A DNA stretch of 64,000 nt from an uncultured Bacilli bacterium (GTDB lineage: Bacteria; Bacillota_I; Bacilli_A; RF39; UBA660). The notes under the pieces are model-generated. The model did no database searches, was not told where the DNA came from, and worked only from the letters and a program-made list of their open reading frames with translations. The stretch spans positions 1 to 64,000 of the forward strand of contig CAKOJR010000004.1 of NCBI GenBank assembly GCA_934090735.1. The letters are read 5' to 3'. How positions within the stretch are numbered: the first letter of the stretch is position 1; the number at the start of each line of letters is the position of its first letter. Below are positions 18,126-29,046 of this stretch, piece after piece. The position numbers and the translations under genes were made by a program.

Positions 18126-18845
18126 ATGAGTGAGGCTTTTGTAGTAGAAAGAGATTTTCTCTTTAAAGATAGTATCTTTGAAATAACCAGTATATCTGTA
18201 GAACATGATGAGGATATAAACGGTTCAAACTTAGAAGGAGACTTTATAATCTCTGGAGATTATCGTTTGCATGAAATAAGCATCAATAAAGAAGACTTTA
18301 GTTTTAAATTACCATTTACCCATGAAATAAGGAGTAACATTAACTTAGATACAGTTAATTTAGAAATAACAGACTTTACATATGAACTAAATAATAACGA
18401 TGAACTACATGTTCATATCGAGTACATTGTAAGTGGTGAGCAAAGTCTAATTGAGTTTGCTGACGAAAAAGACTTAGATGAATTTCTAAACAAAACAGAT
18501 GCTGAAGTAGTAGACCTAACAGAAGATGAACCAAGATTTAAAGAAATAAGCAAAGAAGAAATTCTAAATATTCCAGCAGAAGAACCTAAACAAACAGAAG
18601 AAACTCCTAAAGAAGAAGTTAAAGAAGATAAACCATCAGAGATAAGCACAAATAATATTATTGGTAGTATCAATGCTGATGAAACATATGTAAAATATCA
18701 TGTCCATACAGTAATGCAAAGTGATACCCTAGAAGGTATTCTAGATAAATATAAAATAACTCTAACTGAACTTAAAAAATATAATACATTCGAAGCTCTA
18801 GAAGTTAATATGAAACTAGTTATACCAGAAAATGAAGAAAATTAG
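18126..18845 (+). CDS. spoVID: SpoVID-like protein with C-terminal LysM domain
   Basis: The first 110 or so residues follow the N-terminal domain of Bacillus SpoVID as I remember it: FEITSISVEHD, then FIISGDYRLHE, a PF(T)HEI segment, and ITDFTYELNNNDELHVHIEYIVSGEQ. An acidic, Pro/Glu/Lys-rich linker (about 120-180) follows, then a LysM domain (about 195-238: YHVHTVMQSDTLEGILDKYKIT, ending VIPEN). In Bacillus SpoVID encases the forespore with coat proteins. The following gene looks like YsxE, spoVID's neighbour in Bacillus, supporting the assignment. There is no signal peptide, so the protein is cytoplasmic. Whether the organism sporulates is unknown. Confidence 0.7.
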   Translation: MSEAFVVERDFLFKDSIFEITSISVEHDEDINGSNLEGDFIISGDYRLHEISINKEDFSFKLPFTHEIRSNINLDTVNLEITDFTYELNNNDELHVHIEYIVSGEQSLIEFADEKDLDEFLNKTDAEVVDLTEDEPRFKEISKEEILNIPAEEPKQTEETPKEEVKEDKPSEISTNNIIGSINADETYVKYHVHTVMQSDTLEGILDKYKITLTELKKYNTFEALEVNMKLVIPENEEN

Positions 18846-19704
18846 TGAGGTCTTTAATCCCAAAAAAATCACTATAAGTGGCAAAAGCAAAATAGTAGAT
18901 ACTGACGAAGGAAGATTTGTTATTAAGAAAAAAAGTAAAGACATTAAATCATTATATGATTACTTAAACTCTAGATCATTTACTTCATACCCAGCGCTTG
19001 TAGATGAATTAGATGATGAATACGTCTATAAAGTGGTTAGTGAGCCAAATGTTCCAATCGAGCAAAAATCATTAGACATGGCTAAAGTACTAGCTAGCCT
19101 TCACACCAAAACTGCCTTCTTTAAAGATATTAGTACTGATAAAATAAAAGAAATTTATGAAAACATTATAAGTAACATTACCTATCTAGACAACTACTAT
19201 GAAAATCTATTTAATAACTTAGAAATTAAAGAAGTCTTACTTCCATCAGAACAAGTTATTCTAGAAGGAAGAAGCAAAATGAAATCATTAACTGAATTTC
19301 TAACAAGTGAAGCCGAAACCTGGTATAACTTAGTAAAAGATAAAACAAAAGAAAGAGTAGTCTACTGTCACAACAACTTAAGTATAGACCACTTTATTGA
19401 TAACAAATTTATAAGCTGGGATCATTACACGGTTGATACACCCATACTCGATTTAATAAATCTATATCATAATGACTTCGGAAAATACACCTACAGTAAT
19501 TTTCTAGATAAATACCTAAAATCATTTGACTTACTTGATGAAGAAAAACATTTACTCTTTTTAATGCTTTCTTTTCCCATAAAGCTTAAACAAGGAAAAG
19601 ATGAAATGACAAACACCATAAATGCTAGTAAAGTATTTGACTATATAAACGAAACTGAAAAATTAATAAGGCCATATTACTCGGTAGAGAATAAAGAAGA
19701 GTAA
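18832..19704 (+). CDS. ysxE: YsxE/CotS-family kinase-fold protein
   Basis: 290 residues with the layout of the CotS/YsxE/YutH spore-coat family, an aminoglycoside-phosphotransferase-like fold. There is an N-terminal nucleotide-lobe-like half with FVIKKKS. A catalytic-loop-like segment reads YCHNNLSIDHF, in place of the HGDLH-type motif, then FISWDHYTVDTPILDLINLY, where Asp would bind metal. It overlaps the spoVID-like gene by 14 bases, so the two are translationally coupled, as for Bacillus spoVID-ysxE. The substrate is unknown, and members of this family may be inactive kinases. Confidence 0.7.
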   Translation: MKKISEVFNPKKITISGKSKIVDTDEGRFVIKKKSKDIKSLYDYLNSRSFTSYPALVDELDDEYVYKVVSEPNVPIEQKSLDMAKVLASLHTKTAFFKDISTDKIKEIYENIISNITYLDNYYENLFNNLEIKEVLLPSEQVILEGRSKMKSLTEFLTSEAETWYNLVKDKTKERVVYCHNNLSIDHFIDNKFISWDHYTVDTPILDLINLYHNDFGKYTYSNFLDKYLKSFDLLDEEKHLLFLMLSFPIKLKQGKDEMTNTINASKVFDYINETEKLIRPYYSVENKEE

Positions 19705-19860
19705 AAAAATTTCGATTAACAGAATACAAATATTCCATCTTAAAGGAAAGAAAAAAGTAATAATTAACTGATAAAAAATTAAAGTACATAAAATTAAAAA
19801 CCAAATAAAAGACCAAAAACCCCTGAAAAAATTATTAAAACCATTATTATTTGGATACAT
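19663..19860 (-). CDS. Possible small membrane protein
   Basis: A 65-residue minus-strand frame beginning MYPNNNGFNNFFRGFW with two hydrophobic segments. It has a perfect AGGTGAT ribosome site eight bases before its ATG and TATACT just upstream, which makes it more than a shadow. Its 3' end overlaps the ysxE-like gene by 42 bases in opposite orientation. Composition is very Phe/Leu/Ile-rich. It remains tentative. Confidence 0.4.
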   Translation of the reverse strand: MYPNNNGFNNFFRGFWSFIWFLILCTLIFYQLIITFFFPLRWNICILLIEIFLLFFILYRVIWPY

Positions 19861-19909
19861 AAGAATCACCTAGTATATAATATGTAATGGTTAAACTACA
19901 TGTGAAAAG

Positions 19910-19929
19910 CGGTAAACTTACCGTTTTTT
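19910..19929 (+). terminator. Rho-independent terminator
   Basis: CGGTA, loop AACT, TACCG (19919-19923), six T. It probably ends the spoVID-ysxE transcript; the 200 bases before it hold only the tentative minus-strand gene. Confidence 0.7.
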
Positions 19930-19980
19930 CTTTTAAATTTTAAAGAATTGTTTTATAATATATATAATAAAGGAGAGCAT

Positions 19981-20589
19981 ATGAACTTAGAACCTAGTAT
20001 TAGAAATGGAAAAATAGTAAATTTAAGTGATATATTAGTATCTATAAATAACATAACAGACGCTGACTATTTAACAGATTACATAGATGAAATAGAAAGT
20101 TATGTAAGTGATTACCCAGATGCTGTTTCACAAGATGACATTAACGCATTAAAGAATGCTCTAAAAGAAAGACTAAATATTCTAGGAGCTCCATCACTAA
20201 TCGGGTATTATGACTTTGCCGAGCTTTATAAAAAATTAGAACAAAACAATTTAACAGATGAAGAAGAAGCAAGTATCCATAGATATATAAGCAAATGCTT
20301 AAAACTATTTGAAAAAGGGCAAATAACATTTGATGAACAAAATGCCCTAGACTTATATATAAATGAATATCTAGCAAATAAACTAAGAAATCAAAAAGAA
20401 AATGATTTATTTAATAGATACATGGAAATTATTAAAATAAATAAAAATAAAATGTTAGAAAAAAATCCTGGCAAAAAACCGCTTAGAATAAAACCAATCA
20501 ACACTAATGGACGAATAATTGCAATTACTATCATTGAAGTTACAGTTTTAATCGGAATTTTACTTGGAGTTCTTGCATTTGCAAGGTAA
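19981..20589 (+). CDS. Tail-anchored protein of unknown function (frr-upstream paralogue)
   Basis: 202 residues, mostly charged helices, with a single C-terminal membrane helix (about 180-200) and almost nothing after it, so the bulk faces the cytoplasm. Within it LFEKGQITFDEQNALDLYINE matches a segment of the gene downstream of frr (LF.KG.I...EQ.ALD.Y..E), and both have the same C-terminal anchor. ATG at 19981 follows AAAGGAGAGC. I do not recognise the family. Confidence 0.65.
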   Translation: MNLEPSIRNGKIVNLSDILVSINNITDADYLTDYIDEIESYVSDYPDAVSQDDINALKNALKERLNILGAPSLIGYYDFAELYKKLEQNNLTDEEEASIHRYISKCLKLFEKGQITFDEQNALDLYINEYLANKLRNQKENDLFNRYMEIIKINKNKMLEKNPGKKPLRIKPINTNGRIIAITIIEVTVLIGILLGVLAFAR

Positions 20590-20621
20590 TTTTGTAATAA
20601 TAATATTTGAGGAGAGATTTT

Positions 20622-21158
20622 ATGTATATTGAAGAAGCAGAAACAAAAATGAAAAAAGCCATAGAAAATATGGAAGCAAGATTTACAAACGTAAGAGCAG
20701 GTAGAGCTAATCCAGCCATGCTTAACGGAATAAATGTAATGTATTATGGAGCAAGCACTCCACTTAATACAGTAGCAAATATTACAGTTCCAGAAGCTAG
20801 ACAACTATTTATTAAACCATTTGATAAAAGTCTAGTTAAAGAAATTGAAAAAGCAATTCATGAAGCTAATTTAGGTATTACACCAACAAATAACGGTGAA
20901 ATGGTTATCTTAACAATACCTGAACTTAACGAGGAAAGAAGAAAAGACTACGTTAAACAAGTTAAAGGAATGGGAGAAGATGCTAAAGTAGCACTTAGAA
21001 ACGCTAGAGAAGATGCTAGAAATCAAGTTAAAAAAGCAGAACTTCCAGAAGATGAAGAAAACATGTATAACGAAGAAATTCAAGATCTTATTACTAAATA
21101 CAATAAGATTGTTGATGAAAAAGTCAAAGAAAAAGAAACAGAATTAATGAGTGTATAG
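20622..21158 (+). CDS. frr: Ribosome recycling factor
   Basis: RRF splits post-termination ribosomes together with EF-G. The 178-residue protein shows the family landmarks: ETKMKKAIENMEARFTNVRAG near the start, RANPAML, TPLNTVANITVPEARQLFIKPFD, and a helical tail with DEENMYNEEIQDLITKY. GAGGAGAGA precedes ATG at 20622. pyrH and tsf, its common neighbours, are absent; two related tail-anchored proteins flank it instead. Confidence 0.96.
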   Translation: MYIEEAETKMKKAIENMEARFTNVRAGRANPAMLNGINVMYYGASTPLNTVANITVPEARQLFIKPFDKSLVKEIEKAIHEANLGITPTNNGEMVILTIPELNEERRKDYVKQVKGMGEDAKVALRNAREDARNQVKKAELPEDEENMYNEEIQDLITKYNKIVDEKVKEKETELMSV

Positions 21159-21167
21159 GTGGTTAAT

Positions 21168-21512
21168 ATGGTTTTTAGTGCTGATACTAAAATGATGATG
21201 AAACATTATTTAGAATTATTTTTAAAAGGAACAATCATAAGAGAAGAACAAGATGCTTTAGATGCATACGTAGAAGAAATAAAAAATAGCACTGACCCAG
21301 AAGATATTGCCTTTGTAAATGCTTATCAAGGCAAAATAAATGAATTAAGTGCCGAAAAAGAAAAACAAGAACAAGCAATGAAAGAGCAAGGAGAAGTGCG
21401 TGTTTTAAAAAAGACCAATCCAAATGGATACGTTAAAGTAATAACAATCGTAAGTGCCGTTATTATCGCAGGTGTAGGTCTAGCAATAACTGTTCTATTT
21501 ATGAAACCTTAA
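21168..21512 (+). CDS. Tail-anchored protein of unknown function (frr-downstream paralogue)
   Basis: 114 residues: helical N-terminal part with LFLKGTIIREEQDALDAYVEE, a Lys/Glu-rich stretch, then a C-terminal membrane helix ending in KP. It shares the EQxALDxY motif and tail anchor with the gene at 19981. The ribosome site AGGTGG overlaps the region just after the frr stop codon, so it is likely cotranscribed with frr. Function unknown. Confidence 0.65.
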   Translation: MVFSADTKMMMKHYLELFLKGTIIREEQDALDAYVEEIKNSTDPEDIAFVNAYQGKINELSAEKEKQEQAMKEQGEVRVLKKTNPNGYVKVITIVSAVIIAGVGLAITVLFMKP

Positions 21513-21517
21513 AAAGT

Positions 21518-21546
21518 TTGACACATATATTTATCTATTGTATACT
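21518..21546 (+). promoter_or_regulatory. Surface-family promoter, copy 4
   Basis: TTGACA (21518-21523), 17-base spacer, TATACT (21541-21546), followed by the leader element AGTAAAGTAGGGAT. Confidence 0.88.
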
Positions 21547-21571
21547 TTTAATAGTAAAGTAGGGATAGTAT

Positions 21572-23497
21572 ATGGGTAAAGATAATAAATTAGAAAATTC
21601 AAAAAAGAGACTTAAAATATATTACAGTTTACTAATAAGTGTAATATGTTTCATTGGAGTCTCTTTTGCTTTTTTTACACTCTACTTAAGGCAGGGAGAT
21701 AACAATGCCGTAACCGCACTATCATGTTTTACAACAACCCTAACTGAAGAAAATAGTGCACTAAACTTAACAAATGAATTCCCTATATCAGACGAAAATG
21801 GTATGAAAAAAACACCATTTACATTTAAACTAACTAACACTTGTGATAAATATGTAAAAGCCTATATTACCCTAGATCCATTAAAAGAAGGAGAGGCTAA
21901 CTACATACTTAGTAAATATATTAAAGCTAATGTATCATCAAAAGGTACAACCAATAGTGGCTCTTTAATAGTAGGTGACCAAGCTACTAAAGAACTAGAA
22001 AATAAAGATAACGGCTATATCTTAAAAGAAGTAGTTTTAAGTCCAAAAGAAAGTAAAGAATATGATTTAAGAATCTGGATAGACTACGATACAACCAAAG
22101 AACAAGCAGCTGGTATGTCATATCCTAGTCAAATAGTAATTGTTACAGAGCCAAGTAAAACTTCACTAGCAGGAGCAATCTTAGCAAATAATGAGGTTAA
22201 GACTCCACTTACAACACCAGGAAAAGAAGTAAGTGCTCATACAAAAGATGATGTTGAAAGTCAAACAACAAGTGTTTCATCAACATACCAGGCTTATTAC
22301 TTTACATATGGTACTGGTTATGAAGCAAATGGTACAAAGTTTAATTTAACTGGAGCAACAGTAACAAGTGATACATATGCTAACTCGTATTCTAGCTTGG
22401 TTGGTAAATATCTTGTTAGTTTGAATGCATCTGATGCTGGATCTGCTACTGCCGGAACAATGAAAACAACGACTAATTTAAGTAGTGTATATTATGTGGT
22501 AAGTGCTACTTCGAGTAGTTATATATATAAACAAATAACTTCAAATAAAAATACAACTGAAGCATTACTTGCATCTGCAAAAGATGATTATGGTACCAGC
22601 TATTATTTTAGAGGCACGGTTAAAAATAATTATGTTCGGTTTGCGAATAAGTGCTGGAGAATAGTAAGGATAGTAGGCGATGGTTCTGTAAAACTTGTTC
22701 TTCATAATGATAATACAGCAGGGGCTGCTAATCCTTGTTCATCAGCAAATAATAGCACTAATGCTGCATTTGCAAGATACTCTGGAACAACATATACAAG
22801 TGCATTTAATTCAAGTTATGATGATAATGCATATATTGGATTTATGTATGGTACTGCTGGAGCAAGTAATTATGCAAGTGCACATGCAAATAATAATAAG
22901 AGTGATATTCTTAAAAATTTAGAGACATGGTATACAAATAATTTGGCGTCATATGCTGACAAATTAGCAGATACAATATGGTGTAATGACAAAAGTACAT
23001 TTATAACACTAAAAAACGGCTCTACATATGGAACAGGACTCGGATATGAAACAAATGAAACGGGATATGGAGCATATAATAGAATTTATGGTGGCGACGC
23101 TACGTCATATGCAAGTCCTAGTTTAATTTGTCCTAATGATAATAATGGTGGTAAATTGTCTAAATTTACTGTAAGTGATACACCAAAAGGAAATGGAAAT
23201 TTAACATATAAAATCGGATTATTAACAGCGGATGAGATTGCGTTCTCTGGTTCTACTTATTATAATTATAATCGTTCAACATATTTACAAGAGAATACTG
23301 GGACGAATTGGTGGTGGTCCTTGTCGCCTGGCCACTTCAGTGGCGGTCGCGCTGACGTTTGGGTCGTGTACTTGAGTGACTTGTACAACGGCCGCGTTAA
23401 CAACGGCAACGGCGTACGTCCGGCCATTTCTCTAGTATCATCAGCAACAATTTCGGGCGGTTCTGGCACCTCGGAAGACCCATACATTGTTGATTAA
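21572..23497 (+). CDS. Variable surface-family protein, copy 4, with a retroelement-like variable region
   Basis: 641 residues: membrane anchor (about 16-36, FIGVSFAFFTLYL), beta-domain, core (FTYGTGYEANG, NKCWRIVRIVGDGSVKLVLHN, WCNDKS, LICPNDNNGGKLSKF) and a C-terminal lectin-like domain. Between WWWSLSP and GVRPAISL, codon use changes abruptly: 18 of 28 codons end in C, and G+C is 59 of 100 bases at 23321-23420, while the rest of the gene is AT-rich. The encoded segment is rich in Gly, Arg, Tyr, Asn, Val and Asp. This is what a diversity-generating retroelement leaves when AAC codons of a template are mutated at A. No reverse transcriptase is in the window, so that reading is an inference. 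Confidence 0.82.
   Translation: MGKDNKLENSKKRLKIYYSLLISVICFIGVSFAFFTLYLRQGDNNAVTALSCFTTTLTEENSALNLTNEFPISDENGMKKTPFTFKLTNTCDKYVKAYITLDPLKEGEANYILSKYIKANVSSKGTTNSGSLIVGDQATKELENKDNGYILKEVVLSPKESKEYDLRIWIDYDTTKEQAAGMSYPSQIVIVTEPSKTSLAGAILANNEVKTPLTTPGKEVSAHTKDDVESQTTSVSSTYQAYYFTYGTGYEANGTKFNLTGATVTSDTYANSYSSLVGKYLVSLNASDAGSATAGTMKTTTNLSSVYYVVSATSSSYIYKQITSNKNTTEALLASAKDDYGTSYYFRGTVKNNYVRFANKCWRIVRIVGDGSVKLVLHNDNTAGAANPCSSANNSTNAAFARYSGTTYTSAFNSSYDDNAYIGFMYGTAGASNYASAHANNNKSDILKNLETWYTNNLASYADKLADTIWCNDKSTFITLKNGSTYGTGLGYETNETGYGAYNRIYGGDATSYASPSLICPNDNNGGKLSKFTVSDTPKGNGNLTYKIGLLTADEIAFSGSTYYNYNRSTYLQENTGTNWWWSLSPGHFSGGRADVWVVYLSDLYNGRVNNGNGVRPAISLVSSATISGGSGTSEDPYIVD
23296..23430 (+). other. 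Candidate diversity-generating retroelement variable region
   Basis: The core is 23330-23413 (28 codons). It is bounded by conserved codons for WWWSLSP upstream and GVRPAISL downstream, sits at the 3' end of the gene, and is GC-rich with NNC codon bias. The sequence directly after it (from 23417) contains GC-rich bases followed by a stretch shared with the 13049 gene, where an initiation-of-mutagenic-homing site would be expected. Confidence 0.5.
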
Positions 23498-23517
23498 CAA
23501 AATACAAAATTATTCCC

Positions 23518-23546
23518 TTGACTTTAAAAAAATAGTAACCTATAAT
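23518..23546 (+). promoter_or_regulatory. Surface-family promoter, copy 5
   Basis: TTGACT (23518-23523), 17-base spacer, TATAAT (23541-23546), then leader AGGAAGATAGGGAT. Confidence 0.87.
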
Positions 23547-23572
23547 TTTTAATAGGAAGATAGGGATATCAC

Positions 23573-25516
23573 ATGGAAAATAATTCTAGTATAGATAAAA
23601 CAAAAAAGAGACTTAAGATATATTATAGTTTACTTTTAACAGTAATCTGTATAATTGGAGTCTCTTTTGCTTGGTTTAGATTATATTTAAGTCAAAGTGA
23701 AGATAATACATTTGCTTCAAGGACTTGTTTTAGTACAAGCATAACTGAAGACACTTCAAAAATAGCTTTAACAGACGCTTTCCCAATAAGTGATGCAGAC
23801 GGCCTAAAACAAACACCATTCACATTCACACTAAAAAATAATTGTAATGATTTTGTAAAAGTATATATTACAATTGATAGTACACATAGAGAAAGCCCAG
23901 ATGAAGTATATTTGAAAGATAGCCATGTAAAAGTTAATGTATCACCAAAAGATACCACCAGTAACTCATCAAAAATACTTGGTTCTCTTACATTAACAGA
24001 TCTAGAAAATAATGAAAAAGGTTATATCATAATAAACGATAACTTAAAGGCAAACGAGGAAAAAAGTTATGATTTAAGAATCTGGATGGATAGTGCAACT
24101 ACTTTAGAACAAGGTTTAGACAAAACATGGGCTGGCAAAATAGTTGTTGTAAGTAGAGCTGCAAATACTGAAAAATCTTTACGTGAAACAATACTAGCAA
24201 ATAATAAAATCGAAACTCCACTTACAGCTCCAGGTAGAGAAGTAAGTGCTCATACATTAGAAGATACTAATGACATATTTACTGAAGAAGTATCGTCAAC
24301 ATATCAAGCGTATTATGTCACATATGGGACTGGTTGGAAAGCAAATGGAACGGGCTTTGATCTAACAGGTGCATCAGTAACTGCAGATACATACGCAAAT
24401 TCATATTCCAGTCTGGTTGGTAATTATCTTGTAGAAAGTGCCTCACGTGTGATGGGTTCAAGTACAGCAGGAACAATGAAAACAACTACTAACTTATCTC
24501 AAATTTATTATGTTACAAGTGCTACTGCAACAAGCTTTACTTATAAAATTTTAAGCTCTAATAAGCAAACAACAGAAGCATTAATGGCAAGCACAGCAGA
24601 TGATTATGGCACATCGTACTACTTTAGAGGAACAGTAAAAAATAATTATGTACAGTTTGCTAATAAATGCTGGCGAATAGTAAGAATAACAGGAGATGGC
24701 TCAATAAAATTAGTTCTTCATAATGATAATACTTCCGGCAAGTCTAATCCATGTTCTTCATCTAATAACAGTTTCACCGCTGCCTTTGCTAATTATAATG
24801 GTGAAACATATAAAAGTACATTTAATTCGTCTTATAAAGATAATGCATATATAGGTTTTATGTATGGTGAAGTCGGTGCAAGTGATTATACTAGTACTCA
24901 TGCAAATATAAATAAAAGTACAATCCTTACTAATTTAGAAACCTGGTATGAAAATAATTTAATCCCATATACAGACGAATTAGCAGATACAATATGGTGT
25001 AATGACAAAAGTACATTTAGTGTATGGACCAGTGGCACAACATATTATACGGGTCTTGGATACGGTTCTAATAGAACGGGATATGGCACTTATAATAGAA
25101 TTTATGGTGGAAATGCAAAATTATATGCAGCACCAAGTTTAATATGTCCAAATGATAATAATGGTGGAAAACTATCAAAATTTACTGTTAATGATACTAC
25201 AAATGGAAATGGTAATTTAGATTATAAAATAGGATTATTAACTGCGGACGAAATTGCGTATGCAGGCTCTATCTATCGTGAATTCAACGATGCATTATAT
25301 TTACAAGAAAATACTGGCACTACTTCTTGGTGGAGCATGGCACCTTTTGAAGCAGATACATCATCTGGTTATAGAATTACTGGATGGACATCTGGAACAC
25401 TACTTGAGCGAAAACCTAATATATCTTCAGGATTGAGGCCATCTATTGCTCTTAAATCTGATATAACAATATCTGGTGGGACAGGTACTTCAGAAGATCC
25501 ATATGTTATAGAATAA
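23573..25516 (+). CDS. Variable surface-family protein, copy 5
   Basis: 647 residues, same family layout: Lys-rich start, anchor (about 17-37), beta-domain with FPISDADGLKQTPF, core with VTYGTGWKANG, NKCWRIVRITGDGSIKLVLHN, WCNDKS and LICPNDNNGG, and C-terminal lectin-like domain. The variable stretch lies between WWSMAP and GLRPSIAL, with ordinary AT-rich codons. The end is GGTGTSEDPYVIE. It follows copy 4 without a recognisable terminator between them, but has its own promoter. Confidence 0.8.
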   Translation: MENNSSIDKTKKRLKIYYSLLLTVICIIGVSFAWFRLYLSQSEDNTFASRTCFSTSITEDTSKIALTDAFPISDADGLKQTPFTFTLKNNCNDFVKVYITIDSTHRESPDEVYLKDSHVKVNVSPKDTTSNSSKILGSLTLTDLENNEKGYIIINDNLKANEEKSYDLRIWMDSATTLEQGLDKTWAGKIVVVSRAANTEKSLRETILANNKIETPLTAPGREVSAHTLEDTNDIFTEEVSSTYQAYYVTYGTGWKANGTGFDLTGASVTADTYANSYSSLVGNYLVESASRVMGSSTAGTMKTTTNLSQIYYVTSATATSFTYKILSSNKQTTEALMASTADDYGTSYYFRGTVKNNYVQFANKCWRIVRITGDGSIKLVLHNDNTSGKSNPCSSSNNSFTAAFANYNGETYKSTFNSSYKDNAYIGFMYGEVGASDYTSTHANINKSTILTNLETWYENNLIPYTDELADTIWCNDKSTFSVWTSGTTYYTGLGYGSNRTGYGTYNRIYGGNAKLYAAPSLICPNDNNGGKLSKFTVNDTTNGNGNLDYKIGLLTADEIAYAGSIYREFNDALYLQENTGTTSWWSMAPFEADTSSGYRITGWTSGTLLERKPNISSGLRPSIALKSDITISGGTGTSEDPYVIE

Positions 25517-25518
25517 TT

Positions 25519-25546
25519 AAGAACTTTCAAATGGTTCTTTTTTATT
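25519..25546 (+). terminator. Rho-independent terminator
   Basis: AAGAAC (25519-25524) pairs with GTTCTT (25534-25539), then a T-rich run. It separates the surface genes from the heat-shock operon. Confidence 0.7.
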
Positions 25547-25565
25547 TGACAAAATTTTTTAAAAA

Positions 25566-25592
25566 TTAGCACTCATATATTGACAAGTGCTA
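25566..25592 (+). promoter_or_regulatory. First CIRCE-like operator
   Basis: TTAGCACTC (25566-25574) and the arm AAGTGCTAC are inverted repeats, with a spacer one base longer than the standard nine. It overlaps the -35 box of the hrcA promoter, so HrcA binding would block RNA polymerase. Confidence 0.7.
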
Positions 25593-25608
25593 CGCATAAT
25601 ATTATAAT
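25580..25608 (+). promoter_or_regulatory. Promoter of the hrcA-dnaK operon
   Basis: TTGACA (25580-25585), 17-base spacer, TATAAT (25603-25608). It lies between and within two CIRCE operators. Confidence 0.9.
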
Positions 25609-25612
25609 GATA

Positions 25613-25639
25613 TTAGCATTTGAAAGAAAAGAGTGCTAA
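25613..25639 (+). promoter_or_regulatory. Second CIRCE operator
   Basis: TTAGCATTT (25613-25621), nine bases, GAGTGCTAA (25631-25639). The right arm and spacing are the consensus; the left arm has two changes. It sits just after the -10 box and before the hrcA ribosome site. Confidence 0.85.
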
Positions 25640-25653
25640 AAGGAGGCTATAAT

Positions 25654-26643
25654 TTGAATAATAGACAAAATGAACTATTAAGACTTATTGTAGAAACTTA
25701 CATTAAGATAGTTAAGCCTGTTGGATCTAAGAGCTTAGTAAAGAAGTTAAAATGCTCTAGTGCAACAATCCGTAATGATATGGCTTACTTAGAAAGTTTA
25801 GGCTATTTAGAAAAAACTCATATCTCAAGTGGTAGAGTTCCTAGTGAAGCAGGTTATAAATATTATGTAGATAATTTAATGAAACCCAAAGAACTTACTG
25901 GTGATGAAGTTTTAAAATTACAGACAATTCTTAATAATAAAGATTTAGTTATTAGTGATGCTATAGTAAAATGTATGGAAATAATAAGTGACATCACAAA
26001 TTATACAAGTATTGTCTTAGGTAAAGATAGCGATAATAATACTTTAAAACAAGTTAGTATCGTCCCAATAGATGATAAAAAAATCGTAGCAGTAGTTGTT
26101 ACTAATACGGGACATGTTGAAAATAAGCAAAGCAATATCCCAGAAGCAATTAGTATGGATGAAATGATTAAAGCCTGCGAACTTATTAATAGAAAATTAG
26201 TTGGAACTAAACTCAGTGATATTAATAGTAAACTTGAATATGAAATTAAGCCAATTATTGCTAGTCAAATCAAAGCCTACGAAAGAGTCATGAATTTCTT
26301 TTACGATGCATTTAACGATTTCAATGTTAAAAATAGTGATATTTTCTTCCAAGGAAAGACAAATATTTTAAAGCAGCCAGAGTATGATAGTCCTGAAAAG
26401 ATTAAAAATATGATTGGTAAACTTGAAAATTTAGATCTTATTAAAAAAATTGAAACTGATGACAAAGATATCAATATCTTTATTGGAGAGGAAAACAAAT
26501 TTGACCCGAATGTAACAGTCATTAGAACTAGTTATAACATTGATGGAGAAGAAGGAACTATTGCCATAATAGGACCTAAGCGTATGGAATATGATAAAGT
26601 TGTAACACTTTTAAATTATTTAAAGAACTACATAGAAAGGTGA
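25654..26643 (+). CDS. hrcA: Heat-inducible transcription repressor HrcA
   Basis: HrcA binds CIRCE and represses the chaperone operon until heat stress titrates it from GroE. The 329-residue protein has the N-terminal winged helix: RQNELLRLIVETYIKIVKPV, then SSATIRNDMAYLESLGYLEK and HISSGRVPSEAGYKYYVD. A GAF-like middle and the C-terminal IGPKRMEYDKVV follow. I chose TTG at 25654 because AGGAGG (25641-25646) precedes it; the earlier in-frame GTG lies inside the CIRCE arm. It heads hrcA-grpE-dnaK and is autoregulated through two operators. Confidence 0.95.
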   Translation: MNNRQNELLRLIVETYIKIVKPVGSKSLVKKLKCSSATIRNDMAYLESLGYLEKTHISSGRVPSEAGYKYYVDNLMKPKELTGDEVLKLQTILNNKDLVISDAIVKCMEIISDITNYTSIVLGKDSDNNTLKQVSIVPIDDKKIVAVVVTNTGHVENKQSNIPEAISMDEMIKACELINRKLVGTKLSDINSKLEYEIKPIIASQIKAYERVMNFFYDAFNDFNVKNSDIFFQGKTNILKQPEYDSPEKIKNMIGKLENLDLIKKIETDDKDINIFIGEENKFDPNVTVIRTSYNIDGEEGTIAIIGPKRMEYDKVVTLLNYLKNYIER

Positions 26644-26647
26644 GGAC

Positions 26648-29007
<2,360 letters not shown>

Positions 29008-29009
29008 AG

Positions 29010-29034
29010 GTTCTAGAATAAACTAGAACTTTTC
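29010..29034 (+). terminator. Terminator between dnaK and pepF
   Basis: GTTCTAG (29010-29016) pairs with CTAGAAC (29023-29029), followed by TTTTC. Confidence 0.65.
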
Positions 29035-29046
29035 TTGGAGGTAAGA

